Part shown: positions 40,981 through 49,104 of the stretch, piece after piece | Layout of the letters: each line of letters opens with the position of its first letter | How positions within the stretch are numbered: the stretch's first letter is position 1 | Assembly (NCBI GenBank): GCA_020851835.1 | Contig: JADZBZ010000167.1 | Coordinates: 1 to 64,000, forward strand | DNA length: 64,000 nt | Source: Acidobacteriota bacterium | GTDB taxonomy: Bacteria > Acidobacteriota > Vicinamibacteria > Vicinamibacterales > UBA2999 | Reading direction: 5' to 3' | Translations under genes and position numbers: made by a program | The notes under the pieces: generated by a model | What the model was told of the DNA's origin: nothing | Database searches by the model: none | What the model saw: the letters and a program-made list of their open reading frames with translations, nothing else

Positions 40981-41619
40981 ATGCCTGACGCCAAAGGAAG
41001 ACTCATCGTGATTCGCCTCCTGTTCCTGGCGTTTGCGTCGGCGGCACCGGTGGCGTTTCCTTTGTCTCAGATGGGTTACGGCACACTGAACGAACTCGCC
41101 TGGCGTCTGATTTTGCCGGGTGCCGCGGCCCTCGCCGTCGGCGTCATCGTCCTCCAGCGTCGTGGCCGGGCGCTCGCGGCGGCCCTGCTCCGTGGCGCCG
41201 GGGCGGGAGCGCTGGCGACGCTGGCGCTGGAGGCCGTGCGGTACCCGGGATTCCGCCTGGGCTTCATGCCAGGAAATCTTCCGCAACTGATGGGGGTTCT
41301 GCTCCTCGACCGGTTTGCGCGCGGTCCATCAGGCTGGTCCGACGTCACGGGCTTTGCCTATCATTTCTGGATGGGCGCCAGCTTCGGCGTGATCTTCGTG
41401 CTGCTGGCGATGGGCCGGTCTCGATGGTGGGCCGTGCCGTACGGGCTCGCCGTCGGTCTCGGATTCCTCGTCAGTCCTGTCGTGCAGGCGCTGGGCGTCG
41501 GCATCTTCGGCCGCGACTTCGGCTGGCACTTTGCGGCGACGGTGCTGACGGCGCACTTGGCGTTTGGCGCCGCCTTGGCCCTGCTGCTGCCACGAACCCC
41601 CGTGGCGGAACGCCCGTGA
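40981..41619 (+). CDS. Polytopic membrane protein, unknown function
   Basis: This 212-aa protein has about six hydrophobic segments (about 10-27, 36-55, 63-80, 122-142, 150-172, 183-205) and conserved-looking polar spots within them (GFAYHFWMGASFG, FGRDFGWHFAATVLTAH). The His residues in helices could bind a cofactor or metal. I do not recognise the family. Its stop overlaps the GTG of nnrE (GTGA). A second uncharacterised membrane protein closes the same gene run. Confidence 0.6.
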   Translation: MPDAKGRLIVIRLLFLAFASAAPVAFPLSQMGYGTLNELAWRLILPGAAALAVGVIVLQRRGRALAAALLRGAGAGALATLALEAVRYPGFRLGFMPGNLPQLMGVLLLDRFARGPSGWSDVTGFAYHFWMGASFGVIFVLLAMGRSRWWAVPYGLAVGLGFLVSPVVQALGVGIFGRDFGWHFAATVLTAHLAFGAALALLLPRTPVAERP

Positions 41620-42356
41620 GCGGACCCGACGCTCGATTCCTGACCGATGACGGCACGCGCGTGCCCGCCGTGACCTCGGACCAGATGCGCGAGATCGATC
41701 GCCTGGCGGTCGACACGACCGGCCCGAACCTGTTTCAGATGATGGAGAACGCCGGCCGGTCGCTCGCCCTCCAGGCGATCGACCTCCTCGGCGCGGAGTG
41801 GCGTGGGGCGGGTGTCGTCGTGCTGGCCGGCGCTGGAGGCAACGGCGGCGGCGGCGTCTGTGCCGCGCGCCATCTCGCCAACCACGGCGTGGCCGTGCGC
41901 CTCGTGCTCGCCGATCCGGATCGACTGACCGGCGTGGCGGCCCAACAGCGACGCGTCTTCGCGTCGACGCCTGGCCGGGAGGTACGGGCGGACGCGCTGG
42001 CTGGTGGTGGCCGGCCGGACGTCGTGATCGACGCGCTCGTCGGCTACGGCCTCCGCGAGGCTCCACGTGGCGCGACCGCGGATCTGATCGACTGGGCGAA
42101 CGCGAGCGGTGCGCCGATCCTCGCCCTCGATGTGCCGTCGGGTCTGGACGCGACGACGGGCGAGGCGCCGGGATTGGCCGTCGCGGCGCGAATGACGCTG
42201 ACCCTGGCCCTTCCCAAAACCGGATGTGTGTCACCAGAAGTGGGCGAGCTCTGGCTGGCCGACCTTGGCATTCCCGTTAGCGTCTACAACGCCGCCGGCA
42301 TTCCGTACGTCGATCCGTTCGGGGCGCGGTATCGCGTCCGCCTGCAGGTGCGGTGA
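41616..42356 (+). CDS. nnrE: NAD(P)H-hydrate epimerase (NnrE/YjeF-N)
   Basis: This 246-aa protein consists of the YjeF_N Rossmann-like domain alone: FQMMENAGRSLALQ near 39, VVVLAGAGGNGGGGVCAARH near 67, VIDALVGYGL near 140, then ALDVPSGLDATTGEAPG. It repairs hydrated NAD(P)H by epimerising the R form; the partner dehydratase domain is not attached and not in the window. In the usual NGGDG potassium-binding motif the Asp is Gly here. Such a repair enzyme fits a gene set that makes NADPH. Start is GTG 41616, overlapping the previous stop. Confidence 0.88.
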   Translation: MSGPDARFLTDDGTRVPAVTSDQMREIDRLAVDTTGPNLFQMMENAGRSLALQAIDLLGAEWRGAGVVVLAGAGGNGGGGVCAARHLANHGVAVRLVLADPDRLTGVAAQQRRVFASTPGREVRADALAGGGRPDVVIDALVGYGLREAPRGATADLIDWANASGAPILALDVPSGLDATTGEAPGLAVAARMTLTLALPKTGCVSPEVGELWLADLGIPVSVYNAAGIPYVDPFGARYRVRLQVR

Positions 42357-42372
42357 CGAGGGGCCGCGGCTG

Positions 42373-44256
42373 ATGACGTCCGACGTCCCGCGCACGGCCC
42401 ACCAGCAGGCGATCGGCGACTATGCCGTCATCGGCAATTGCCGGACCGCCGCGCTCGTCGGGCTGGACGGATCGATCGACTGGCTGTGCGTGCCTCGCTT
42501 CGACAGCCCGTCCATCTTCGGCGCGCTTCTCGATGCTTCCCGTGGCGGGCGCTGTCTCGTGCGCGTCGCCGGTACGAACGCCTCCACACGGCGCTATCTC
42601 GCGAACACCAATGTGCTCGAGACGACCTTCGTCTCCCAAAGCGGAACCGTGCGGCTGACGGATCTGATGCCGGTGACCGATGAAACACACCAGCGCACCC
42701 GGCTGGCGCCTGACGGCGAGCTGCTGCGCACGATCGAGTGCATCGCCGGCGACGTCGATGTCGACGTGCTGTGTGAGCCGCGGCCCGATTACGGGCGCTC
42801 CGCCGTCCGGATCGACGATCGTGGTCCGCTCGGGTTCGTCGCCGAAGCGCAGGGGCAACTCGTCGTCATCCGAGCGGACGCTCCGCTGACGCGTGACGCC
42901 GACGGCCGTGGGCTGCGGGGGCGGCTGCGATTGCGCCAAGGCGAGCGACGGTATGTTTCCCTGTCATGGACCGCCGCGCACCCGGCGGTGCTGCCCGTGC
43001 TCGGCGCGGAAGCGGCCGCGAGGGTCGCCGAGTCGGTGGCCTGGTGGCGGCACTGGGCCGATCGCTGCCGATACGAGGGGCCGTATCGATCCGAAGTCGT
43101 GCGGAGCGCGCTCGCACTCAAGCTCATGTCGTACGCGCCGTCAGGGGCCATCGTCGCCGCGCCCACGACGTCCCTGCCGGAACAGATTGGCGGGCCTCGC
43201 AACTGGGACTACCGGTATTGCTGGTTGCGCGATGCCTCGATGACGCTGCGGGGCCTGTCGGGGCTTGGGTATGCGGACGAGGGCTGCGCGTTTCTGTCCT
43301 GGCTGCTGCACGCGACGCGGCTCACATGGCCCGAGCTGCAGATTCTCTACGACGTCTTTGGGGAAACGCACCTTCCCGAGCTGGAGTTGGATCATCTCGA
43401 CGGTTACGCCGCCTCTCGGCCGGTACGTATCGGCAACGACGCCACCGGACAATTGCAGCTCGACGTGTACGGGGAAGTGCTCGACGCCGTGTGGCGATTC
43501 GTCAGGATGGGCGGCCGGCTCGACCGCGCGACCGCGCGGATGCTCGTCGGCCTCGGCGGAACCGTAGTGCGTCGCTGGCGGGAGCCCGACGAAGGGATTT
43601 GGGAAATTCGCTCCGGCCGCCGGCATCATACGTTCTCGAAAGCCATGTGCTGGGTGGCGCTCGACCGGCTGCTCGCCCTCCACGCCGGCGGTCACGTCCG
43701 GGGGGCCGTCGGACATTTCGAGCGCGAGCGCGAAGCGATTCGTGCCGAAATCGAAACACGCGGGTACAACGCGGCACTCGACAGCTACGTCGCCACCTTT
43801 GACGGCGGCGACGTCGACGCCAGCCTGTTGCTCCTCGGGTTGTACCGTTACGCGGACCCGCAGTCCGCTCGCATGCGGAGCACGTTCTCGCGCGTTCACG
43901 AGCGGCTTGGGCGGAACGCCATGATGTACCGGTACCTCGATACCGACGATGGGCTGCCGCCTGGGGAGGGAGCCTTCGGCATCGCCGGTTTCTGGGCCGT
44001 GGAGTGCCGGGCGCTTGGTGGCGACGTCGCCGGGGCCCGGCGCGATTTCGAGGCCCTGTGCGGCCGGGCGAACGACGTGGGCCTCTTCGCCGAGGAATAC
44101 GATCCGGACACTGGCGCCGCCCTCGGCAACTTTCCACAGGCCTTCACGCATGTCGGCCTGATCAACGCGGCGCTCACACTTGCGGCCTGTGAGCCAGGCC
44201 GGGAAGCGGCCGCCGGCTCCACCCGCCGGCAACAGATGATCACAGAGACGCTATGA
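42373..44256 (+). CDS. GH15-family glucoamylase/trehalase-like hydrolase
   Basis: This 627-aa protein shows the N-terminal GH15 beta domain (IGDYAVIGNCRTAALVGLDG, then SIDWLCVPRFDSPSIFG). The (alpha/alpha)6 barrel contains PRNWDYRYCWLRDASMTLR near 278 and a second acidic region ECRALGG / EEYDPDTGAALGNFPQAFTH near 575. The family cleaves terminal alpha-glucose from glucans or trehalose. There is no signal peptide, so the substrate should be internal. ATG 42373 follows nnrE by 16 bases. Its stop overlaps the next gene (ATGA). Confidence 0.92.
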   Translation: MTSDVPRTAHQQAIGDYAVIGNCRTAALVGLDGSIDWLCVPRFDSPSIFGALLDASRGGRCLVRVAGTNASTRRYLANTNVLETTFVSQSGTVRLTDLMPVTDETHQRTRLAPDGELLRTIECIAGDVDVDVLCEPRPDYGRSAVRIDDRGPLGFVAEAQGQLVVIRADAPLTRDADGRGLRGRLRLRQGERRYVSLSWTAAHPAVLPVLGAEAAARVAESVAWWRHWADRCRYEGPYRSEVVRSALALKLMSYAPSGAIVAAPTTSLPEQIGGPRNWDYRYCWLRDASMTLRGLSGLGYADEGCAFLSWLLHATRLTWPELQILYDVFGETHLPELELDHLDGYAASRPVRIGNDATGQLQLDVYGEVLDAVWRFVRMGGRLDRATARMLVGLGGTVVRRWREPDEGIWEIRSGRRHHTFSKAMCWVALDRLLALHAGGHVRGAVGHFEREREAIRAEIETRGYNAALDSYVATFDGGDVDASLLLLGLYRYADPQSARMRSTFSRVHERLGRNAMMYRYLDTDDGLPPGEGAFGIAGFWAVECRALGGDVAGARRDFEALCGRANDVGLFAEEYDPDTGAALGNFPQAFTHVGLINAALTLAACEPGREAAAGSTRRQQMITETL

Positions 44257-44735
44257 ACATCGGAAGCCTCGCGCTCTGGGGGTTCGTCGCGACGATCGTC
44301 CTGACGACGCTGATGGCGGCCAGCCGCGCCCTCGGCTACTCGCGCATGGGCATGCCGTTCATCCTGGGGACGATGCTGACACCGAACCGGGATCGCGCCA
44401 TGGCCGTGGGATTCGTCGTGCACGTGATAAACGGTTGGTTTCTCGCGGTGCCGTACGCCCTCGCGTTCGAGAGCCTCGGGCGGGCCACGTGGTGGCTGGG
44501 TGCCGCCGCGGGGCTGCTGCACGGTCTATTCGTCCTGCTGGTGGGCCTGTCGATCGTGCCTGGGCTGCACCCCCGCATGGCGAGCGAGCATCACGGTCCG
44601 GAGCCCACGCGACAGCTTCAACCGCCGGGGTTCCTGGGGCTCCATTACGGTCGAGGCACCCCGCTCGTCACGCTGGCGGCGCACGTCGTGTACGGCGCCA
44701 TTCTGGGCGGACTGTATCGTCTCGCCGGGCAATAG
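44253..44735 (+). CDS. Small polytopic membrane protein, unknown function
   Basis: This 160-aa protein has four hydrophobic segments (about 5-25, 48-68, 78-101, 137-157). A conserved-looking start (ATIVLTTLMAASRALGYSRM), then GTMLTPNRDRA and GLHYGRGTPLVTLAAHVVYG with His/Gly in the last helix. I recognise it as a recurring uncharacterised bacterial family but can give no function. It is translationally coupled to the GH15 gene. Confidence 0.6.
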   Translation: MNIGSLALWGFVATIVLTTLMAASRALGYSRMGMPFILGTMLTPNRDRAMAVGFVVHVINGWFLAVPYALAFESLGRATWWLGAAAGLLHGLFVLLVGLSIVPGLHPRMASEHHGPEPTRQLQPPGFLGLHYGRGTPLVTLAAHVVYGAILGGLYRLAGQ

Positions 44736-44747
44736 TCATGCTGCCCG

Positions 44748-44775
44748 TGTAATGCCCGAGCGGGATCCACCACTC
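44748..44775 (+). promoter_or_regulatory. ECF-type promoter, site K (haloalkane dehalogenase operon)
   Basis: TGTAAT at 44748-44753, 16 bases, CCACTC at 44770-44775, then 85 bases to the TTG start. It has the same -10 half as site P. Confidence 0.6.
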
Positions 44776-44860
44776 ATATCCCAGACGGCCGTCGTGGGGG
44801 CAGACCCCGGTCAGCCGCCAGACCGGAGGCCACGTAGCTGCGGTCCAGGGAGGACACCCC

Positions 44861-45892
44861 TTGCCCTACACGCGCAAAGAATTCCTGCTGACCCTCGGTA
44901 TGCTTCCTGTGGTTCCGAGTCTGCGACCTTCGACGCGGGCCCAGGCGCCAGCGCGTGGCGCGGCCCCAGCGATCTCCGCGGCATTTCCGTATGAGTCCAA
45001 GTACGTCGAGGTGCTCGGCTCGCGGCTGCACTACGTCGACGAAGGGCAGGGGGATCCGATGCTGTTCATTCACGGGAACCCCACGTCGTCCTACTTGTGG
45101 CGCAATGTCATTCCGTATGTGACGGGCGAATCCCGTGCGATCGCTATCGACCTCATCGGAATGGGGAAGTCCGGCAAGCCGGACATCGACTACAAGTACC
45201 AGGATCACAAGCGCTATGTCGACGCCTTCATCGACGCGCTCGGCCTTCGGAACCTGACGTTCGTGATTCACGACTGGGGCACAGTCCTGGGTTTCGATTA
45301 CGCGCGGCATCATGAGGGCAACGTCGTCGGGATCGCGTTCATGGAAGCGCTGGTCCCGCCCCGGCTCCCGAATCCCAACGCGCCCGCCCCCAATTCCGTG
45401 TTCGGGCGGTTCAGAACGCCTGGCGTCGGAGAAAAGATGATTCTCGAAGACAACTACTTCGTGGAGACCATGCTCCCCGGTGGCGTGATCCGCACGCTGA
45501 GCCAGGAAGAGATGGACTACTATCGCGCGCCCTACCCGACGCCCGCCTCACGAAAGCCCACGCTGATGTGGCCGAGAGAACTGCCGATGGGCGGCGAGCC
45601 CGCGCGCAACGTCGAAGTGGTCACGGCCGTCGGCGAATGGATGAAGATGACCGAGATTCCCATGCTGCACCTGTGGGGCCGGTCCGGGCCAGGTAATCCC
45701 GACGGCATCGCGTCTGAGATGGTCAAGCGGGTCAGGAACATTCAGTCCACTTTCGTCGGCATGGCGCGCCACTACCTGCAAGAGGACCAGCCGGAGACCA
45801 TCGGCCGTGCCCTGGCCGACTGGCGTCGTCGGGTTCGGACGGGCCGGGCGGCGGTAGTCGCGCCCCGGGGGTCGCATGACGCAGCGGTTTGA
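44861..45892 (+). CDS. Haloalkane dehalogenase-like alpha/beta hydrolase, probably exported
   Basis: This 343-aa protein has the haloalkane dehalogenase active site laid out in order. The halide-binding Asn is in FIHGNPTSSYLWR, the nucleophile Asp with adjacent Trp in VIHDWGTVLGFDYA, the acid Glu in FMEALVPP, and the base His in ARHYLQEDQPETIG. It would cleave carbon-halogen bonds by hydrolysis. The start is a TTG with GGGAGGA seven bases before it. An extra 30-residue N-terminus (TRKEFLLTLGMLPVV) looks like a signal peptide with an imperfect Tat motif, unusual for this mostly cytoplasmic family. Its 3' end overlaps the flavoprotein gene by 17 bases. Confidence 0.88.
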   Translation: MPYTRKEFLLTLGMLPVVPSLRPSTRAQAPARGAAPAISAAFPYESKYVEVLGSRLHYVDEGQGDPMLFIHGNPTSSYLWRNVIPYVTGESRAIAIDLIGMGKSGKPDIDYKYQDHKRYVDAFIDALGLRNLTFVIHDWGTVLGFDYARHHEGNVVGIAFMEALVPPRLPNPNAPAPNSVFGRFRTPGVGEKMILEDNYFVETMLPGGVIRTLSQEEMDYYRAPYPTPASRKPTLMWPRELPMGGEPARNVEVVTAVGEWMKMTEIPMLHLWGRSGPGNPDGIASEMVKRVRNIQSTFVGMARHYLQEDQPETIGRALADWRRRVRTGRAAVVAPRGSHDAAV

Positions 45893-47231
45893 TCTGATCG
45901 TCGTCGGTTCTGGCTCGGCGGCGGGGGCCGTCGCGTCGCGCTGCCGGGCGGCAGGGTGGACCGTGGCCATGATCGACAAACACCCGTTCGGCGGGACATG
46001 CGCCCTCCGCGGCTGCGATCCCAAGAAGGTGCTGGTCGGTGCGGCGGCGGCGATCGACGCCGCGCACGCGCTGTCCGGAAAGGGCGTCCGGCCCGACGGG
46101 CTGGCGATCGACTGGACGGCGCTGCTGCAGTTCAAGCGGACGTTCACGGATCCGGTGCCAGAGGCGCGGCAGGCGAGTCTGGCGCGGGCCGGCATCGAGA
46201 CGTTTCATGGCGTCGCTCGCTTCGTCGGGCCCGTCCATCTGGCCATCGACGACGTCCGGCTGGAAGCGACGCGCGCGGTCGTGATTGCGGCCGGGGCCGC
46301 GCCTGCCGACCTCGGGTTTCCTGGAAGCGAGCGTCTTCTGACGAGCGACGGTTTCCTGGAACTGCCGTCATTGGCGTCGTCGATCGCGTTCGTCGGCGGC
46401 GGCTATATTTCATTCGAATTCGCGCACATCGCGGCGAGGGCTGGCGCCCGGGTGATCATTCTCCACCGGGGCAGCCGCCCACTCGCGCAGTTCGACGCCG
46501 GCCTGGTTGAGCGCCTGGTCCATCGGACGCGCGCCCTGGGTATCGATGTCCGCCTCGACGCCGAGGTCCAGGCCGTCGAGGCGGTTGGAGGCTCGTGGCG
46601 TGTCTCGATTCGCGGTCCGCGCGGTGCGGCCATCGTCGAGGTCGACCTGGTCGTGCACGGCGCGGGACGCGTCCCCGACGTTCGTGATCTGCAATTGGAC
46701 GCCGCGGGCGTGCAATCGTTGCGCGAGGGCGTCCAGGTCAACGAGTACCTGCAGAGCGTCTCGAATCCCAGGGTGTACGCCGCTGGCGACTGCGCGGCCA
46801 CCGGCGGCCCCCCATTGACGCCGGTGGCGGGCTACGAGGGACGCATCGTGGCCGAGAACCTACTCGGCGGGAACCACGTCACACCGGATTACACGGCCAT
46901 CCCAAGCGTCGTCTTCACGATGCCTCCGCTGGCTCGAGTCGGTCTGAGCGAAGACGAAGCCCGCGCGGCCGGCCTACGGTTCACGGCGCGCCACGAGGAC
47001 ACCTCGGGTTGGTACTCCTCGCGGCGCGTCGGAGAAGCGACGTCGGCGTTCAACGTGCTGGTCGAAGAAGGCACGGGGCGACTGCTCGGCGCCCACCTGC
47101 TCGGTCCGCACGCCGACGAGACGATCAATCTCTTCGCGCTCGCAATGCGTGCCGGCGTGACAGCGGACCGGTTCAAGGAGATGCGCTGGGCGTACCCGAC
47201 CCACGCGTCTGACACGGCGTACATGGTGTGA
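45876..47231 (+). CDS. Pyridine nucleotide-disulfide oxidoreductase (glutathione reductase-like)
   Basis: This 451-aa FAD protein has the FAD motif LIVVGSGSAAGAVA and the redox-active pair FGGTCALRGCDPKK (C-x4-C, about residues 43-48). The NAD(P) motif FVGGGYISFEFAHIAARAG lies near 172-190, and VYAAGDCAATGG near 302. The dimerisation domain ends YPTHASDTAYMV, where classical members have HPTxxE. The missing His-Glu dyad suggests that the electron acceptor is not glutathione disulfide. It overlaps the dehalogenase gene and shares its promoter. Confidence 0.87.
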   Translation: MTQRFDLIVVGSGSAAGAVASRCRAAGWTVAMIDKHPFGGTCALRGCDPKKVLVGAAAAIDAAHALSGKGVRPDGLAIDWTALLQFKRTFTDPVPEARQASLARAGIETFHGVARFVGPVHLAIDDVRLEATRAVVIAAGAAPADLGFPGSERLLTSDGFLELPSLASSIAFVGGGYISFEFAHIAARAGARVIILHRGSRPLAQFDAGLVERLVHRTRALGIDVRLDAEVQAVEAVGGSWRVSIRGPRGAAIVEVDLVVHGAGRVPDVRDLQLDAAGVQSLREGVQVNEYLQSVSNPRVYAAGDCAATGGPPLTPVAGYEGRIVAENLLGGNHVTPDYTAIPSVVFTMPPLARVGLSEDEARAAGLRFTARHEDTSGWYSSRRVGEATSAFNVLVEEGTGRLLGAHLLGPHADETINLFALAMRAGVTADRFKEMRWAYPTHASDTAYMV

Positions 47232-47243
47232 AATGCGATGAAA

Positions 47244-47516
47244 CTAACGGTCCTGCCGGCGGCTGCCATCCGGAGCCGTGCGTGCCGCGCGAAAGATCGA
47301 CCGCGCGTCCTCCTCGGCGTCGGCAGGCCGCCGAGACGTCCGCCCCGATCGCCCCAGCCGGCGCACCAGCGCCACGGCCTGCCGCATCTGCAGAAGGTAG
47401 CGGCTGCAGTGCCGGCACATCAGCAGATGGGCCCGTATCGCCAGCCGCTGCCGCCACGAGAGATCGCCATTGATGTAATCCGACGCCAGACGTGCGACGT
47501 CCCGACAACGCAGCAT
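47244..47516 (-). CDS. Zinc-finger anti-sigma factor, soluble
   Basis: This 90-aa protein has the ZAS signature His-x3-Cys-x2-Cys in AHLLMCRHCSRY (about residues 29-37), preceded by ASDYINGDLSWRQRLA. The tail is basic and has no membrane helix. It starts 4 bases after the stop of the ECF sigma gene, so the pair is co-transcribed and should form a sigma/anti-sigma switch in the cytoplasm. A redox- or metal-sensitive zinc site would be a natural way to sense thiol stress; that is inference. It is convergent with the flavoprotein gene, 12 bases apart. Confidence 0.8.
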   Translation of the reverse strand: MLRCRDVARLASDYINGDLSWRQRLAIRAHLLMCRHCSRYLLQMRQAVALVRRLGRSGRTSRRPADAEEDARSIFRAARTAPDGSRRQDR

Positions 47517-47520
47517 GATT

Positions 47521-48126
47521 TCACGACTCCAGCCGGGCGGCCAGTGCCGCCCGTAGCTTCGTACGGCCCCGGTGCAGAAGCACCCGCTGATTCGTCTCGC
47601 TGATGCCGAGGATATTACAGACCTCATCGGCGTCGAGGTCTTCCAGGTCTCGAAGGGACACTACCGTGCGTTGGCTGGACGGGAGGCCGGACAGCGCCTC
47701 GTGCACCAGGTCCAGGAGTTCCGTTGACAGGAGCAGGCGCTCGGGCGTGACCTTCCATTCTCGGGGCGGCACACGCCACCCGCCGGCCGGGTCGAACGCG
47801 TCTCCGTCGGGTGCCGGGTCCCCCTCGTCGGCCATCGGGACGTAGCGGGCCTCCTTGACGGCCCGGCTCTTCGCCCGGTTGGCCAGGACCCGGAACAGCC
47901 AGGTCTTGAACGTGGACCGTCCCTCGAACTTCTCGATGCCGCGCAGAAAACCCATCCAGGTGTCCTGCACGACGTCCTCGGCGAGCGCGGCGTCGCGCAC
48001 GTAATTGCGCGCCAGACGGAGCAGGGAGCGCTGGTACCGCGCCATGAGGGGGATGAAGGCGTCCTCGTCGCCCGCCAGGACCTGGGCCACGAGCGCTTCG
48101 TCTGATTCGATTAGGGACGCGGTCAT
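47521..48126 (-). CDS. ECF sigma factor, probable master of the shared promoter signal
   Basis: This 201-aa protein has a sigma-2 region at about 25-90 (YQRSLLRLARNYVRDAALAE, then DVVQDTWMGFLRGIEKFEGR, then STFKTWLFRVLANRAKS). A Pro/Asp-rich linker follows (100-135). The sigma-4 helix-turn-helix lies at about 143-195 (LSGLPSSQRTVVSLRDLEDL, then DADEVCNILGISETNQRV). Regions are standard for the ECF family. ATG 48126 lies 74 bases behind promoter site L, which matches the signal found at 15 other starts in the window. Autoregulation of this kind is typical of ECF sigmas. Assigning it as reader of those sites is inference. Confidence 0.9.
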   Translation of the reverse strand: MTASLIESDEALVAQVLAGDEDAFIPLMARYQRSLLRLARNYVRDAALAEDVVQDTWMGFLRGIEKFEGRSTFKTWLFRVLANRAKSRAVKEARYVPMADEGDPAPDGDAFDPAGGWRVPPREWKVTPERLLLSTELLDLVHEALSGLPSSQRTVVSLRDLEDLDADEVCNILGISETNQRVLLHRGRTKLRAALAARLES

Positions 48127-48200
48127 GACCCGGACTGCCGGTTGCCGCAAGGTCGGAAGAAGGTCGAATCGTCTGTGCGACGAACCGCTCGCATGCAGGT

Positions 48201-48228
48201 GAGTGTCTCGGCAGGCCAAAGGCTTACA
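48201..48228 (-). promoter_or_regulatory. ECF-type promoter, site L (ECF sigma gene itself)
   Basis: TGTAAG at 48228-48223, 16 bases, ACACTC at 48206-48201, then 74 bases to the sigma ATG. The last -35 base differs from the other copies (G instead of C or T). Confidence 0.6.
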
Positions 48229-48262
48229 AAGTGGTCGGCCTTGGCGGCGGCCCGCGCCGCCT

Positions 48263-48293
48263 CCGGGTGCGCGCCCACGGCGCGCGCACCCGG
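48263..48293 (-). terminator. Strong hairpin behind the outer-membrane protein gene
   Basis: A perfect 12-bp stem, CCGGGTGCGCGC / GCGCGCACCCGG, with a 7-base loop lies 14 bases past the stop of the barrel gene. It also separates it from the sigma promoter just downstream. There is no U-run. Confidence 0.7.
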
Positions 48294-48306
48294 CCACGCC
48301 GGTTCG

Positions 48307-48924
48307 CTACTGGGGGAAATTGAGCACGACGCCCCCGGTGATCCGGTGGCCGTACCGGTTCTCGATGCCGAAAAACCCCGGCGCGTCGTTCTTCGAGGCC
48401 ACCGCGACGAAGCGATAGTCGGCGCGCACCCCCCAGCGACGGTTCACGTCGAACTTGACACCGCCGCCCACATTGCCGGCAAAGAGCGTGGTGTTGTCCG
48501 TGACCCCCAGATCAGCCCGGTCGAAGAGCGTCAAGCCGCCCGCTCCGCCAGTGACGTAGGGGACGCCCCGGCGGTCCCGTCCGCCCGGATAGACGACCAC
48601 GTTGCCGCCGTACGACGCCATGTGCGGCGGTTTGGCGTCGCGGCTGCCCGTCGGAAAGTCGAGCGCCTGATCGATCCCGATGTTGCCACCCACCTCACCC
48701 TCGACGCCGACGTAGCGATTGACGTTGAACGTGACGGACCCGACCAGGGTGTATGTGGCGAATGATGGCGCGCCGCTGTCACCTTGCGTGAAGTATGTCG
48801 TCCCACCGGGGAAAATACCGATCTCGACCCGCGGCGTCTCAGTGGACTGAGCGTAGGCCGCGCCGCCAACGAGCATGAACGCGACGGCCAACGCCACCGC
48901 GATTGTTCCTCTCACCGTACTCAT
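48307..48924 (-). CDS. Outer-membrane beta-barrel protein
   Basis: This 205-aa protein has a signal peptide (1-25, ending AYAQ). Eight alternating beta strands follow in OmpA/OmpW-barrel style, with Gly-rich turns (GGNVVVYPGG, GGGVKFDVNRRWGVRADYRF). The last strand ends in aromatic-flanked GGVVLNFPQ. It resembles the 'outer membrane protein beta-barrel domain' family (porin- or opacity-like). Promoter site M drives it; the AhpD-like gene is divergent. Confidence 0.82.
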   Translation of the reverse strand: MSTVRGTIAVALAVAFMLVGGAAYAQSTETPRVEIGIFPGGTTYFTQGDSGAPSFATYTLVGSVTFNVNRYVGVEGEVGGNIGIDQALDFPTGSRDAKPPHMASYGGNVVVYPGGRDRRGVPYVTGGAGGLTLFDRADLGVTDNTTLFAGNVGGGVKFDVNRRWGVRADYRFVAVASKNDAPGFFGIENRYGHRITGGVVLNFPQ

Positions 48925-48976
48925 GATTCGTCTCCTCTTTTCTTGATGCTCAGCACCCCGCTGACATCTGCCAGGT

Positions 48977-49004
48977 GAGTCCCATGAGGCTCAGGTTCGT
49001 TACG
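48977..49004 (-). promoter_or_regulatory. ECF-type promoter, site M (outer-membrane protein)
   Basis: CGTAAC at 49004-48999, 16 bases, GGACTC at 48982-48977, 52 bases before the ATG at 48924. It is back-to-back with site N; their -35 elements are only 12 bases apart. Confidence 0.65.
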
Positions 49005-49016
49005 GCCAGTCGGCTC

Positions 49017-49044
49017 TGTAACGTCGCACGCGGCCGACGGACTA
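49017..49044 (+). promoter_or_regulatory. ECF-type promoter, site N (AhpD-like/fbp/pgl/ppgK operon)
   Basis: TGTAAC at 49017-49022, 16 bases, GGACTA at 49039-49044, 60 bases before the ATG at 49105. Confidence 0.65.
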
Positions 49045-49104
49045 CTCAACGATCGCGGCGCGCTGTTCGCCGCCGCTGACACTGGCAAGAGGAGATCACT
49101 GACC

